Assembly (NCBI GenBank): GCA_023014485.1
Contig: JAJOZX010008812.1
Coordinates: 1 to 64,000 of the forward strand
Reading direction: 5' to 3'
Origin: Bathynomus jamesi
Taxonomy: Eukaryota; Arthropoda; Malacostraca; Isopoda; Cirolanidae
DNA length: 64,000 nt
The notes beneath the pieces were generated by a model. That model searched no databases. It saw nothing but the letters and a program-made list of their open reading frames with translations, and was not told where the DNA came from. Shown here piece by piece: positions 11,245 to 23,019 of this stretch. Position 1 is the first letter of the stretch, and every line of letters starts with the position of its first letter. A program made the translations under genes and the position numbers.

Positions 11245-11508
11245 AAGCTAAGCTAGGTTAGGTTTCGCTGAGCTAGGCTAGGTTAGGTAAGGTTAGGCTA
11301 AGCTAAGTTTGGTTTTAAAAATTGGGCGAGTGTCGTGATACAGAAATGAACGCGTGAAAATGTCGCGGTTCTGTATGGAAAGCGAACATTGCGCGTACTC
11401 GTGTTCGTTTCAATAAAGATGAAAATTGCGAATGTTTTCGTTTTAATGTAAAAAAAAGTCGTTTAAAAAAGGTTAAATTTAACATTTGTTTTCTTTCCTC
11501 TTTTTCAG

Positions 11509-11668
11509 CATTATCCAAATTATGGACACTATTACTTCGCCGACGTTCGATTACACATTTCGGAAGCAAAAGAGATTCGGGTGTGGACTTTTAACCAGTC
11601 TGGAGTGGATATATTTTATGAAGACGTTTTCCCTTTACGGCCCCGACCCGAACACGACGACGGTGAAG
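11509..11668 (+). CDS. Host membrane-protein gene, extracellular exon C
   Basis: A pyrimidine-rich acceptor ends CTTTTTCAG at 11508 and a consensus donor GTAAGA starts at 11669. The 160-base exon is open in one phase, reads HYPNYGHYYFADVRLHISEA and onward, and leaves in phase 1 like its neighbours. It is aromatic and charged, ending in an acidic stretch. No domain is recognised. Phase agreement with exons at 12203, 25833, 26994 and 27476 is the main reason for joining them. Confidence 0.6.
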
Positions 11669-11929
11669 GTAAGATGAAAACGAGACAATTCAATTTAAGC
11701 ATCAAATGTGTACACATTCACGCGTACACACTCCCTCTTTTTATATACACGTGTATAATACATACGTACAAGCAGTGTACGTATGTGCTATGTATACGAA
11801 CATTACGCAGTTACCTAATCTAACCTAACATAGGGGCCTATATATATTAATAATAATAATAATGTGGCGCTCAGCTCACGCAGCTGCTTATCATCCAATA
11901 CAAAAAATTGGTTGGTTGATAAATGGGTA

Positions 11930-12105
11930 CTTTGCGGGTAGCTTAGTGGTTAAGTAAGACATGGGGTTGCTGATAGGGAGGTCGCGAAATCGACTCCGGA
12001 CGAGGACTTTGTAATTTCTGACTTCCTTCGTGGTTCCTGGTTCAGATTTCACGTTAAGCTGTAGGTGTAAGGTGAGGCCAACAGGTTTAATCTTTGACAG
12101 GATTT
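11930..12105 (+). mobile_element. tRNA-derived SINE
   Basis: The head has a pol III box A-like TAGCTTAGTGGTTAAG and a box B-like GGTCGCGAAATCGACTCC. The tail is GGACTTTGTAATTTCTGAC, then TTTCACGTTAAGCTGTAGGT. It ends before a TA/TG microsatellite. Relatives on the - strand are at 29205-29385 and 30110-30200. Confidence 0.75.
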
Positions 12106-12110
12106 AAAAG

Positions 12111-12146
<36 letters not shown>

Positions 12147-12202
12147 AGTACAATGTAATTTGTGTAATGCATAACACGAGGTTTTTTCTTTTCTTTTTTC
12201 AG

Positions 12203-12253
12203 TTGATGACGAACACGTTCCGGAGAGTAGAACTAATGGACTGACTCCTTCGG
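12203..12253 (+). CDS. Host membrane-protein gene, small acidic exon D
   Basis: A strong acceptor (CTTTTTTCAG) and a donor GTAGGT flank a 51-base exon. It is phase 1 to phase 1 and encodes VDDEHVPESRTNGLTPSG. It is the same type of short, hydrophilic, phase-symmetric exon as 25833-25892 and 26994-27050, which could be skipped or duplicated without changing the frame. Confidence 0.6.
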
Positions 12254-12299
12254 GTAGGTTTCCAAAAGGAATTACGCACGCATACATACACTGAGGTCA

Positions 12300-13010
12300 G
12301 GGGGAGTTCGGATTCTGATAATGCTGCTCAATATCAATGCGGGGAGTTATCGCGATGGGCCGTGTTCGTCTGACCTGAGCGCTGTGCCAGTCTCTGATCA
12401 TACCCACTCCTTATTAATACTCTTCTTTGCCGCTTTAAGGATCGTAACATTCAATTTATTAAGAGTTATTTTCTTTCTCAACTTATAACTGAAGTTGCTT
12501 TTCTTTACTAATAAATAATAATGATTTGTAAGTGTGATTTTTCTTATTATTAATTCAACCTTTTCATACGTTTACAAAAGCCAGTGAGGGACCGCACACA
12601 CACTGTACACCGATTAGTGGCAGTTCTACGTAACCCCATAATTACATATTTGGGTTAAATTCAATTTATTCTTACTAAACAATAACATTATTATTATTAT
12701 TATTATTATTATTAACAAAAATTAACTCGCCTATAATAAAAGATATCATTCATGATCATCGTCATCATCATCATCATGAATAAAAAGACATCATCGCCTC
12801 TTCATAATTTTGTTTGGAAGGATAATAAAGTCTTTGGTGAAGTTCCTTCAATGAATTTAATAATTAATTGATATTAAAAAGGTTAAATGATCTTACTTGC
12901 GAAGCAGAAAGTTGGAAATTAGAAGACTTTGTACCCTAATTTCGACCTTATGTGAAGAATAAAAGTCTTAGGTTATACTTCCTCTGTTCTGAGGAAGTTC
13001 ACAAACCTTG
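12300..13010. other. Intron, no gene seen
   Basis: AT-rich sequence with a TTA run (12690-12712) and a CAT run (12756-12776). Nothing else is recognised. Confidence 0.6.
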
Positions 13011-13155
13011 ACGAGTGTTACTAAATTCATTTATCCTGCGGTGAAGAAGGCATTGGGCAACCACTTCACTAATATGCCCTTTTTAAACTCATGAACGTGT
13101 CCACAGAAAGAAATAGGAATAACCGTAAACGGAGTTGCCAGTCAAAGGATAGGCA

Positions 13156-13983
13156 ATGTCGCGTTCGGCGGGGAAGCAGCAGCAGCAGCAACAGGGCTTC
13201 CAAGGTCGTCATCAGGCGAATTCCCTGCGACACCAACAAAGGAGTAAAGATTGGGACGTGGAAATGAGCAGACCAGAAAAGTTAGAAAACATCAAACGAG
13301 AGATGAATAGGCTGAGCATAGATGCCATGGGGTTGTCGGAAGTCAGATGGCGAGAAGGAGGAGATTTTATTAGTGGAGACGTGAGAGTGATTTATTCTGG
13401 TGGCGACAGGGCTGAGAGAGGAGTTGCTATTTTACTTAGAGGAAGGATAAGAAACACCGTAGAGGAGTTAGACTGTGTGTCAGATAGAATCATGTGGATA
13501 AGAATGAAAGGCGAAAAAGTAGACACATTTGTCATGCGAGTGTATATGCCAACAAGCGCCCATCCGGAAGAAGAGGTAGAAGAAATGTATGATAGAATAG
13601 AGGAAATAATTGAAGCCCATGGAAGAAATGCTAACGTAATAATCATGGGGGACTGGAATAGTGTGATTGGAGAGGGGAAAGACGGAAGGGAGGTTGGACC
13701 ATTCGGATTAGGTAGAAGAAATGAAAGAGGAGAAAAGCTAGTAGAATTTTGCTGGAGGCAAGAACTCATGGTGACTAATACTTGGTTCCAAAATGACAAA
13801 AGAAGGAGATACGCATGGAAAAAACCAGGAGACACTGAAAGACTCCAAATTGACTTCATTTTGGTAAGACAGACATATAGGAATGCAGTGAAGAACTCGA
13901 AAGCGTATCCTGGAGCAGATGCTGACTCCGATCATAACTTGATGGTAATGGAAAATATGGTGAGGCTGAAGACTGAAGAAGAA
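13156..13983 (+). CDS. RTE-type apurinic endonuclease domain
   Basis: About 276 residues start at ATG 13156 with a Q-rich leader. Endonuclease blocks follow in order: MGLSEVRWREGG (catalytic Glu region), VIIMGDWNSVIG (the GDxN motif), RRYAWKKPGD, RLQIDFILV and DSDHNLMV (the terminal SDH). This family nicks target DNA to prime LINE reverse transcription. The frame is intact up to the stop at 13984, after which the RT part continues only in broken frames. Confidence 0.8.
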
Positions 13984-14134
13984 TAAAGTAGGGAAGAAAT
14001 GGGATACTGAAAAACTGAAGAGAGAACAAAAGATAGTTTTTGTTTAAAAGGTGAATGAAGAGATAAGGAGGCAAAGAAATGACGGCCACATTCATATGAC
14101 AAGTGAAGAAAGATGATGTAGACTGAGAGATACA

Positions 14135-15208
14135 ATGAAGGAGAGTGCGCGGGAAAATATCGGTTATGTGAAAAGAGAAGCAAGGAAACCCTGGGTCACT
14201 ACAGAGATGCTTGACAAAATGGAAGGAAGAAGAAAATGTAAGAGTATAAATACAGGAGAAGGTAGACAACGATACAGGCAGTTGAATAACGAACTGAGAA
14301 GAGAAACTGATAAAGCAAGAGAGATGTGGCTTGGAGAGTAGTGCGGGGAATTGGAGGAATTAGAAAGGAAAGGAAGAACTGATTTAATGTACTAAAAAGT
14401 TAAGGACATAAATAGATGGAAAAGAAGTACGCGTAGCTTGGGAATGCGAGAAATAGAGGGGAGAAATGGAGAAAAACTGAAAAGACCAGAAGATATAAGG
14501 AAGAGATGGATTGAATATATTGAAGAACTGTATGATAAAGAGAACAAACCTAATAACATCGAAATGGAGGAAGCAGATGAGGTGGAAGTAGATTGTATGT
14601 ATTGTGCAGAAACATGTATGAAAGTGGAGACTGGCCTGCTGACTTTATGAGAGTCTCTATGATTACTATCCCCAAGAAACGAGAGCCACCAAGTGTTCAG
14701 AATTCCGAACCATAAACTTGGTCAGCCATGCATCAAAAATAATGCTAAGGATACTAACCAGAAGACTAACGAACAGAGCTGAGCAGTACATTGGAGAGGA
14801 TCAGTTTGGATTTAGCTCAAAATGCGGAACAAGAGAAGCTATTGGCATTATGAGAATGATGGGAGAGAGAGTGCTGGAACATGATCAGGATATGTTTGTT
14901 TGTTTTATTGACTTTGAAAAAGCTTTTGACAGAGTCCAGTGGAATAAACTAATGGAAATATTGAAGAATATTAATGTTTACTGGAGGAAAGAAGACTCAT
15001 TAAGGTGATAAGAGAAAGACAGAAGAAATGGATCAGACATGTGTTGAGAGGAGAAGGATTGTTGAAGGAGGCGATAGAGGGTAGATATGAAGGTAGAAGG
15101 CCGAGGAGAAGGAAAAGGAAAGCAATGTTGGATGATTTGAAGGCAGGCAGGAGCTATCATGAGATGAAAAGGATAGCTCAGGATAGAACACTTTGGCGGG
15201 ACACATGA
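14135..15208 (+). pseudogene. RTE reverse transcriptase, broken and deleted
   Basis: Pieces in shifting frames include REARKPWVTTEMLDKM, KLKRPEDIRKRWIEYIEELY, QFGFSSKCGTREAI and FVCFIDFEKAFDRVQW (RT motifs up to the first catalytic Asp). Then comes the RTE C-terminal block RQKKWIRHVLRGEGLL. The segment with the second catalytic Asp pair and the thumb is gone, so there is no activity. Confidence 0.75.
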
Positions 15209-15420
15209 GTTGGACCTGCCTGATAGGCAGAACACGATGGATGGATGAATTATAAAGGTGGAGCGACACGTATGATTGGTTATAATTTAAAACTCGTTCG
15301 ACCAATGAAAAGCTTGCATTTTATACAGGATGTTTATTTTCAGTTAACCCAAAAATACGCAAATAAAAAAGAACTACGATTCAGAAATACACGAAACTTT
15401 GTCATATGAGAACCGAGACA

Positions 15421-15712
15421 GGTACTTGTAGGTTATCTCCCCCCCCCCCCACCAATTTTGACAGAATATTTTCGTTAAAACTAACGAAAATATCACGACT
15501 TAACCTAACCAATTATCAAGGGCGTACAGTTGATCTATTATTAATTATAACATTGTTTGTTTCTGGAATAGTATTTACTATTTACTAATAGATCAACTGT
15601 ACGCCCTTGATAATTGGTTAGGTTAAGTCGTGATATTTTCGTTAGTTTTAACGAAAATATTCTGTCAAAATTGGGGTTGGGGGGGTTGGGGGGAGAATAA
15701 CCTACAAGTACC
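15421..15712. mobile_element. Palindromic MITE copy 2, 8-bp target duplication
   Basis: The inverted arms start GGTACTTGTAGGTTAT and end ATAACCTACAAGTACC. The flanks CCGAGACA (15413-15420) and CCGAAACA (15713-15720) are an 8-bp duplication with one mismatch. The inner core (GATATTTTCGTTAGTT, AATTGGTTAGGTTAAG, GTACGCCCTTGATAATT) is shared with copies at 3727 and 16885, but the outer ends differ. The loop is ~58 bases. Confidence 0.82.
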
Positions 15713-15729
15713 CCGAAACATCTTAAAGT

Positions 15730-16457
15730 GCTGGCCTCGCCTAGCTTAGGTCAGCCTAAGCTTACTCCTAAGCCTAGTCCTCAGACTACGCTTAGACTCG
15801 CCAACATGATGACTCATACTTGCCAACCGTACCGATTTGAACGCTGTTCTACCGCCTACCAATTTTACACACTAATCATACGCATTTCAAAATATTTCGG
15901 AAAGTATCTTTAATATGCAAAGATAAAAATCACGTTCAAATTAATATTTTATTTATTTATTAAATAAGTGGGAGAAACACCATGGAGCAAGTTTTTTTTT
16001 CACATTATCGACATGAACAACATGCAAATATGAAACCTTGAATGCGCAAGAATGCATCATTTAAGGTGAGATTTTCAAACATTTCCTGGGAAGGGAGGCA
16101 TGTTCCAGAACTTCCTGGCATTCCTTACAAATCCTACAGCTTTTGCTTTTCAAAATGTTGGCGAGTATGCGGTGGTAAGTTTGGAACAGCGCATATTCAT
16201 GCTGAAAACTTCTGCATTGAACATGGCGGTGAACAGTTTGAACATTTGTTATGACTCGTTTCGACTGCTATTGTTGTTGTTGTTTTTCGTATCACAAAGT
16301 TTTAATCATTTCTGAAATATAGGTACTTTTTACTCGTATTTCTTTGAGTTAACTGATAAAGTGAACACTAGCCTACTAACAGCAGAACTGTTTTAATTTT
16401 ACCAATTTAGCTTCCAGGCTTTTTATTATTATTATTTATTATTATTATTTATTATTA

Positions 16458-16504
<47 letters not shown>

Positions 16505-16884
16505 CGTTCCAAGACTGCTCTGGTGACAACCAAAGTTATGTGAAGAGTAAACTCTGGTACGTTGAGTGATAATTTAATCAGTGGATCTTCTCAGATTCAG
16601 TTATTGCTAATTTTTAATAAAAAAGATGTATTTTTTAGGTAATTTTATGCGCAGAATTCAATTTTGGCCTTTGTTAAATGCGGAAATTAATCAAAACTAA
16701 GATATATAAATTCTAACCTAACTAAAATAGAAAGTAAATTATACCCACTTATAGCCTAAATGAACGCAATATCTTCCACAAAAATCATACGATATCTTGT
16801 TTGGAAAGTATACAATACCCTGAAAGATGCATATTATAAGTTAGGTTATAAGTTCCATTATAAAACTAAAATACAACATAATCC
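15730..16884. other. Intron, no gene seen
   Basis: AT-rich intronic DNA with a long TTA microsatellite at about 16424-16501. Short frames here have no recognisable protein similarity. Confidence 0.6.
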
Positions 16885-17087
16885 GGAGCTATTGAAGAAT
16901 AGGGACCCCAGCCTTCTTTAATTAGGCTTATAAGGCTAACTAACGAAAATATCACGACCTAACCTAACCAATCGTTAGGTTAACTGTACGCCCTTGACGA
17001 TTGGTTAGGTTAGATCATGATATTTTCGTTAGTTAGCCTTATAAAGCTAACTAAAGAAGGCTGGGGTCCCTATTCTTCAATAGCTCC
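16885..17087. mobile_element. Palindromic MITE copy 3, perfect 8-bp target duplication
   Basis: The 203-base fold-back starts GGAGCTATTGAAGAATAG and ends CTATTCTTCAATAGCTCC. It is flanked by perfect CATAATCC repeats (16877-16884 and 17088-17095). The arms are almost fully complementary, with a ~22-base centre. It shares the inner core with copies at 3727 and 15421 but has its own outer arms. Confidence 0.88.
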
Positions 17088-17271
17088 CATAATCCTTCTG
17101 GTTAAAAGCAAAAATTAAAACTTTGATGTGTGTGTTGTTATTGTCCTTTATTTTATAGGGAACTTTTAGATGGAATGTTACAACCTTTGGTGTGTATGTG
17201 GTATGTCGTCAGGGGAGACTAAAAGAAGTGGGTGGTTGGACTGGAAACCTACGTCGGTTATATCTTCCTGC

Positions 17272-18699
17272 TAGGGTTGCCCGATTTCCCGGCTCTCTCC
17301 AATCCCGGGAAAGCGGGAGCGTAATCGACGAATCCCGGGATCCCGGGAAATTCCCGGGAAAGCATTGAAAATTGTCTCAGTCAAATATTAAATTTGACTG
17401 TTAATTGTATTCTTTTACCTTGCTAAGAATTAATATTTGAGCCAGAGTTAAGGATAAAAAAAAATTATGTAGATAGCTCCTTTTACTAGAAAACAAAAAA
17501 CTAAAATTAACTCTTTTACTTATAAAAAATCTTTTTAATCATAAAAAAACAATTTTAATCTCTTTTATTTAACAAAAATTACTTTTTTACTTAATTCACA
17601 AAGAAAATAGAGAACTACTTATAATATTGCCTCAAGAAACAAATGTTGTCGATGGTTTCGTCATTTAATCTCGATCTCAGTTTGGTAACAAAGAGTCCTA
17701 GAGCAGAAAAGGCTCTTTCTGCTTCTACTGAAGTAGGGGGAATAGTTTTTAAAGCAAAGAAAAGTTTATTTAGATTTTCTGTTCGATCCCCAGTAATTTC
17801 AAAAATGTTGAGTTCTTTTGTAATGTTTTTCACATTGTAATAGTGAGTAATTTGTGAGTTACTTCTGCAGCCTTGTTTATAGCTGCATTCATTCTTTCCA
17901 AAAGAGAATGTGATTCTCTTGGTTCATTGCATGTAGATGATGGTGTTTTCGTTTGATTTAGATCTAATTCGAAATGGGATAGCTCCTCAGGAGATTCATC
18001 TGAAGAAGGAATGAACATTCTTTCAAATAATTTCTTTGCAGTATTCTGGAGAGAACTTTTTGATGGCAAAGTTAGATAAGGATCAGCAACTTCCCAATTT
18101 AAAGGGCTATTCAGATATTTCAGTAAACCAATTAGATTTTTATTTCTTCGCTGTTCAATTCTTTTTACGACAGAATCTTTGAGGGTAAGAGAAAATGAGT
18201 TGTCTTGAGAAGATAATTCTTCTACAATGAAAGCAAATATGCCTTCTGCAGATAGCAATGTAGCATCTCTTCGGCCTAATTTTTCAACTGCAATTTGAAG
18301 TGGTTTCAATGATGATACGACATCATTTATAGCACTAAATTCTTTTTCTGAAAAATCAAGTTGTTCCTTTATATCTATCATCGCTTTTGCAATACATCTC
18401 TTGAGAGACGTAAATCTCTCTAGCATTTCAACCAAACTATTGCATCTTGTCTGAATATCAAGTATTAACTGTAATTCATGGCCATGTTCTTCTCGAATAT
18501 ATTTTTGCAATATTTCATTTTTTGTTGGCGATTTCCTAAAAATTTTGACAGTTTTTCTTACCTTTTTAATGACATTGGCAATAAAAAAACAGTACGGGAA
18601 TTCCCGGGAAATGTTATGAAATCCCGGGAATAACCGCTCGCGATTTTGTCGGGATTTCCCGGGATTTCCCGACCCGGGATTCCCGGGAGGGCAACTCTA
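17272..18699 (-). mobile_element. hAT DNA transposon, N-terminally deleted
   Basis: The termini TAGGGTTGCCC and GGGCAACTCTA form the terminal repeats. The flanks CTTCCTGC (17264-17271 and 18700-18707) are a perfect 8-bp duplication, diagnostic of hAT. Subterminal zones are packed with TCCCGGGAA-type repeats on both sides, likely transposase-binding sites. Only the C-terminal half of the transposase remains. Confidence 0.9.
17615..18510 (-). pseudogene. hAT transposase, C-terminal half
   Basis: Two - strand frames overlap near 17830. The upstream one contains IQTRCNSLVEMLERF, the hAT RWNS-like helix region. The downstream one carries the dimerisation block PPTSVEAERAFSALG and RSRLNDETIDNICFLR. 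A stop plus frame change at ~17830 separates them. The BED finger and most of the catalytic core are absent. Confidence 0.85.
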
Positions 18700-18859
18700 C
18701 TTCCTGCCAATCTTTCTAGGAGCTCCGGAGGTGGGGTGGGCATTAGCCCACGATTCATCTGACTTTGGTGTCTGGAATGAGAGAAAAATAAAAGCGGAGA
18801 GTGAAACCGAAAGAGTGGTGGAGGCGTTGGAAAGTGCTATCTTATCTTACACTAACATA

Positions 18860-19845
18860 CCTCATCTTACAGTAACATGATCCCCTGGTATAACTTTGCA
18901 GTTCTTCACTTCCCTCAATTGTGTCCGTCTGTACAACACATAATCAATCTGAGATACTCTCCCACCACTCTTATATGTAATGAGATGCTCTACCCTCTTA
19001 TCTTATTAAAGAAGGTGTTCACCACTGCCATATCGAACGAAACCGCGAAATCTATTAGCCTTTCTCCTTCCGCGTTTCTCTCCAAATCCTTGACCTCCAT
19101 GTACTCTCACAATTACCTCATTATTCCTACCCACATGTCCGTTAAGGTCGCCGCCAACAATCACACGCTCATTTTTTCTAGAGCCTGCACTTCCCCGTCC
19201 AGTAATCTCCAAAAAATCCTTTTTCCTCATCAGTGCAGCCCACCTGTGGTGCATATGCGCTGATGATATTCAATACGTACTCCCCATAATTCAATCTCAC
19301 ACCCATTACTCTATCCCCTCTGCGGTTTACTTCCACCACCTCCTCCTTCATTTCCTTCGACAATATTACTCCAACACCATTTCTTCCCCGCCCTGATGCT
19401 TCATTTTAGAACAGTTTGTATCCTGTAGCCTTCTCCGAGCTCTTTTGCTTTAATTACCTCTCCAACGAATTTCCTGCACGCACAATATATCCACTCTTCT
19501 CCTCCTCATCAATTCCGCAATCCCTCCTCCTCTACCAGTCACGCTTCCCACGTTCAGAGAAGCAATCCTCAATCCCTCCCGAGCTCGTTTCTTTAGCCGC
19601 GCCCACTGTTGATGCGGTAGCCCTCGTCTTGTCACAGAGTTAGGGCGATGTATCTGTGCGTCGCTTACGGGGTACGCCCTAGCTGTCCTCGTATCATCAT
19701 CCTCTTGACTCATCTCATTTGGTTGTGGCGTGGTTTTTTTTTACGGCCGGATGGCCTTCCTGACACCAACCCTCCCTCTTTATCCGGACATGGGACCGGC
19801 CAGAGAGTAGGCTGACTATCCTACCCTCCGGGTGGGGTCGGCTGA
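18860..19845 (-). pseudogene. RTE-type LINE 5' region and endonuclease, decayed
   Basis: Reading the - strand from about 19840 there is a GGCCGGATGGCCTTCCTGAC-type leader. Next are LRIASLNVGSVTGRGGGI and VDILCVQEIRW (endonuclease start), VVEVNRRGDRVMGVRLNYG, IISAYAPQVGC and VIVGGDLNGHVG (GDxN-type motif). The pieces lie in three frames. The RT is missing. It is a different RTE family from the one at 13.0-15.25 kb. Confidence 0.75.
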
Positions 19846-19859
19846 TCATTAAATGACTA

Positions 19860-20440
19860 TTTTTATCTTCTCTCCTCAAAGCTCTCTTCATCAGTCTCTT
19901 CCATTCTCACAGCTATTCTAGCGTCTCTATCGCCTGCTCTTCTCATTTCTTTTCTTTCAACAGTTTCTTTCATCCTAATAGATGAATTTTAAATTATTTT
20001 TTCACCTAATTTCTGCTTCATGAGAAGTTTCAATTAGACATTTAGTGGTGTGGTGTTTTTTTTATCATTCTCTTTTCTTATTAAGGTTTCTTCATGAGTT
20101 TCACAAAGCCTTAAAGATGAATGAAGTGCTGCCTCTTGAGATCTTGCAGCTTTTTTTTTCTTTTCTTAACTTTCGTTAATAAAAGTTTAAAGTTAACATA
20201 AGTTTGAAAACAACGTCTTTCGTCCTTTGCCGAAACTATTTATTTAGAAAAGAATAAGATGCTAAAATTCACTCGTCGCTCAAATGAAACTCTTCTCTCT
20301 GAGACGTCCTTCCTGAGGACGTGCAAATTATTTGAAACAAAAAGAATTTAAACTTAGCACTTAGTAGGGACCTCCCTCGGGTTGGGGCGCTCGGAATTTT
20401 CCCCCATTCCCCTCCCCCGTTTCTCCTCTCATAAGGCCTG
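19860..20440. other. Intron, no gene seen
   Basis: No recognisable coding region, repeat array or transposon end. Confidence 0.5.
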
Positions 20441-20449
20441 TATGATGTA

Positions 20450-22100
20450 CTTGGTATGTGTGAAGCAAAGTTGGGAGGAAATGATGATGAGTTTGAATGA
20501 TATGAAGTGAAAGGAATAAGATTTGGTGTAACCTTGAAGAAACGAGTGAGAGATTGAAAGGAGGATTGACATTGTTGATGAAAGAGGAACTATGTAAGTT
20601 TACGTACGAGTATAAATTGATGGGTTCTATGTAGGTGTCTGCATGTAAAGTTTGAAGTAAGAAAGGAAATGGCGAGGTCGTGCGTTTGTGTTGAGTTTTT
20701 GGAGGGACTAAGGAAATGAAATTGCGCGGGTGGAAAATGGGTACGAGGTAATGGTGGTGGAAAATATAAATGCAAAAGTTGGAATGGGATCGGAAGATGG
20801 AGTATTATAGAGACATTTGGAGTACAAGGTGAGAATAGGAATAGTGAAAGGTTGAAATGGTTTGTGTTTAGGTAAATCTCTTTTATTAAACGTAAGGATG
20901 TGTGTACGTGGTATAGGATGAGAAAAGCTAGACAAGAAAAAGTAATAGTAGATAGGATGGAGAAATACAGAGTTTTGAAGTGGAGACTAAATAGAGCAGT
21001 AAAGAAAGGGTAAAAAAGATATGAAGGGTAAAAAAGATCTGAACCTCGGGGTTTTCGAGGTGCCTAGACACTCTGCGTTTGAAAGATGGGAGGTCATAGA
21101 CAGGAGGAAAGATGGAGTGAGGAAGATTGTTCCAGAGTTGACCGGTTGAGTAGATGAAAGACTGAAAATACCGATTAACCCTCGCGTTACAGAGTTGGAC
21201 AGGAAAGGAATGAGAAAGTGTAGAAAGTCTGGTGCTGCGTGCTCTCCTTAAAGGATGAGGCATGCAGTTAGAGCGTTCAGAAGAGCAATGTCCGTTATAA
21301 TAGCGATAGTAAAGAGAGAGTGAGGCAACATTGTGGCAAAGAGAGAGGGATTGAAGACAATCTGTTAGAGGCGGGGAAGTGATGAGACGAAATGCAATAC
21401 AATAACCACCTGGTTCACTACGCTGTGTGGGTTGAGCCAATCGACACATGAGAAACATACTCCATACAGGGGCGACCAAGACCCCTGTACAGAGGGAGTA
21501 ACTGAGTGGAGGTGAAGAAACCGCGGAGACGGACAGCACACCTAACCTCTAGAAGCTGTTTTAGTATATGTGAGCTTTCCAGGAAATGTTTACGTTGATA
21601 TTAAAATAAGTTAGAAAATGGGTGGCAGAGGTACGTAGAATGACATGGGAGGAGAAAAAGAGTTTGAGGACTGGATGAAAACGGTTGTGGCGCCTTCATA
21701 GAGAAGTAAGGGCAGGAACGAGAAGTTGTTCTCAAAGTAAATCATAATGAATGGGTATTATCTCTGCCAAAAGCGTATGATGCAGTGCTGATTGGTAAAA
21801 GTGAGCGAGAGTCGCAAAGATTGAATGAAGCTTGTGTGGAAGTTTGTAAAAGGCGACTATTAAGCTCGAATGCAGACGAGAGAAAGGTGATGGTGATGCG
21901 TGGAAGGGGTCGTAATACGAGGTGTGAAATAGTTAGAGGCGGAATAACGCTGGAAAGTCTGGTAAGCAAGAATGGTACACGCAAAAGTTGTGGTGAACGA
22001 AAGTAGTGAAACGGGAAGAGAAGTATATGGGGCATGGAGAGGATTGGGCATCGAGAGGATTGGCAAGGAAGAATGGTCAGAATGGTTTTTGTTTAAATGC
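20450..22100 (+). mobile_element. Heavily decayed LINE (endonuclease and RT fragments)
   Basis: Scattered + strand pieces include YTWYRMRKARQEKVIVDRM-like text near 20910-20960. Past a - strand insertion comes an RT palm piece, LIGKSERESQRLNEACVEVC with VKVMVMRGRG-like text (21785-22006), then GIERIGKEEW near 22050. All frames are broken. The clade is uncertain (RTE/Jockey-like). Confidence 0.5.
20955..21545 (-). pseudogene. Jockey-type LINE RT C-terminus, copy 1
   Basis: The - strand frame contains ITSPPLTDCLQSLSL, the NVASLSLYYRYYNGHCSSE block, RSTRLSTLSHSFPVQL and QLWNNLPHSIFPPVYDLPSF. This is the tail of a LINE reverse transcriptase (thumb and C-terminal domain). The same family appears again at 27895-28360. 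It lies inside the + strand LINE at 20.45-22.1 kb, in opposite orientation. Confidence 0.75.
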
Positions 22101-22373
22101 GGCGAAAATCCTGCAATAAAACCTCCGCTTAAACCTTGCTACGAGCCGTACATTTCCTTCACCTTATCGGCCTTGTCTTGACCGCCTTTTACGTCTCTTG
22201 TATTCACCCGAAGAAGAGACGCTTTTCAAATTCGAAACGTTTTCCTCATTTGAATACTTACGCAACTATTTTGACTAACTATAAAATGAGAGATCAAAAC
22301 ACGGTTGTTGAAGCGTTTCTGATTTCGAAAGTTGTCCTCATTCATTACAATATTTTACTCGTATTCCTTCCAG

Positions 22374-22467
22374 GCCCTGATCCTTTATCACACTCACCAT
22401 CATCGCTTCTCTCCTGCTGCTCATTGTATGCGTTGGATTCGTTATTCTCGTTACATTGTACGTGAAG
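22374..22467 (+). CDS. Host membrane-protein gene, transmembrane exon
   Basis: The acceptor CCTTCCAG ends at 22373 and a consensus donor GTAAGA begins at 22468. One frame encodes a hydrophobic helix reading FITLTIIASLLLLIVCVG and on to a basic VTLYVK end, the layout of a single-pass membrane anchor with a cytoplasmic stop-transfer residue. Entry in phase 1 requires one extra T in the run at about 22382-22384; as given, the helix frame meets a stop. With that base the exon would go phase 1 to 0 and join the exon at 24089 exactly. Confidence 0.55.
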
Positions 22468-22605
22468 GTAAGAAAGGTTACCGTTTTTCACTTACTCCCA
22501 CCCTCATTTAATCCTCCCTCTGCTGACTACGAGGGGGGAGAGTCCCCCCTGCCTGAAAACTACAATAGAAGGGCAGTAATTAATGTCTTAATTTCTTTTT
22601 CTGTA

Positions 22606-22650
22606 GATGAGCAGGACAGTTTTGCACAGACGCGTTCTAATAGAACTTGA
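22606..22650 (+). other. Possible alternative terminal exon
   Basis: A good acceptor (CTTTTTCTGTAG) is followed by short frames that both stop quickly. One is acidic (DEQDSFAQTRSNRT). It could be an alternative 3' end of the membrane-protein gene or chance. Confidence 0.2.
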
Positions 22651-23019
22651 TAAGCGGCCATCAGTGTAGAAAAGTGTTTTTCCCCTTAACAACGTTTGCT
22701 AAAGCAAATGTGAAAATTTACTAATCAATCCCCTTTTCTGAAATCTGAATTTGTTTTATAAAGTAACTAATTTTAAAGGTTTCCTTCATTAATATTTGAG
22801 GTAATATGATAGTGTTCAATGGAATAAATATAGTACTAGTATGAATAAGCAGTGCCGTTTAGTGGCACTCTTCGTAGATAGATAGTTTGAGAATAAAAAA
22901 CAGTGAATACACAATATAGATTAAAAGCTTGTTTCCGCCGTTTTTTCACGCTCGTGGCAGGGCAGTAAAGGCTGTACAGTAAATGTTTGAAAAATCAACT
23001 GTGATTGGCCAATATCAAC

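Larger units (their letters stand above)
13020..15250 (+). mobile_element. RTE-clade LINE, internally deleted
   Basis: One strand carries a leader, an endonuclease frame (13156-13983), linker and palm-N reverse transcriptase pieces (14135-15000), then jumps to the extreme C-terminus (15005-15208). It ends in a GATGG/GATGAA short repeat at 15234-15250, as RTE elements do. The catalytic part of the RT (the YADD region) is missing between about 14985 and 15003. Confidence 0.75.

Noticed and set aside
22190..22250. Penelope-type 3' region (GAAGAAGAG...CGAAACG)
   Set aside because: Only a short resemblance, with no RT or nuclease frame nearby.
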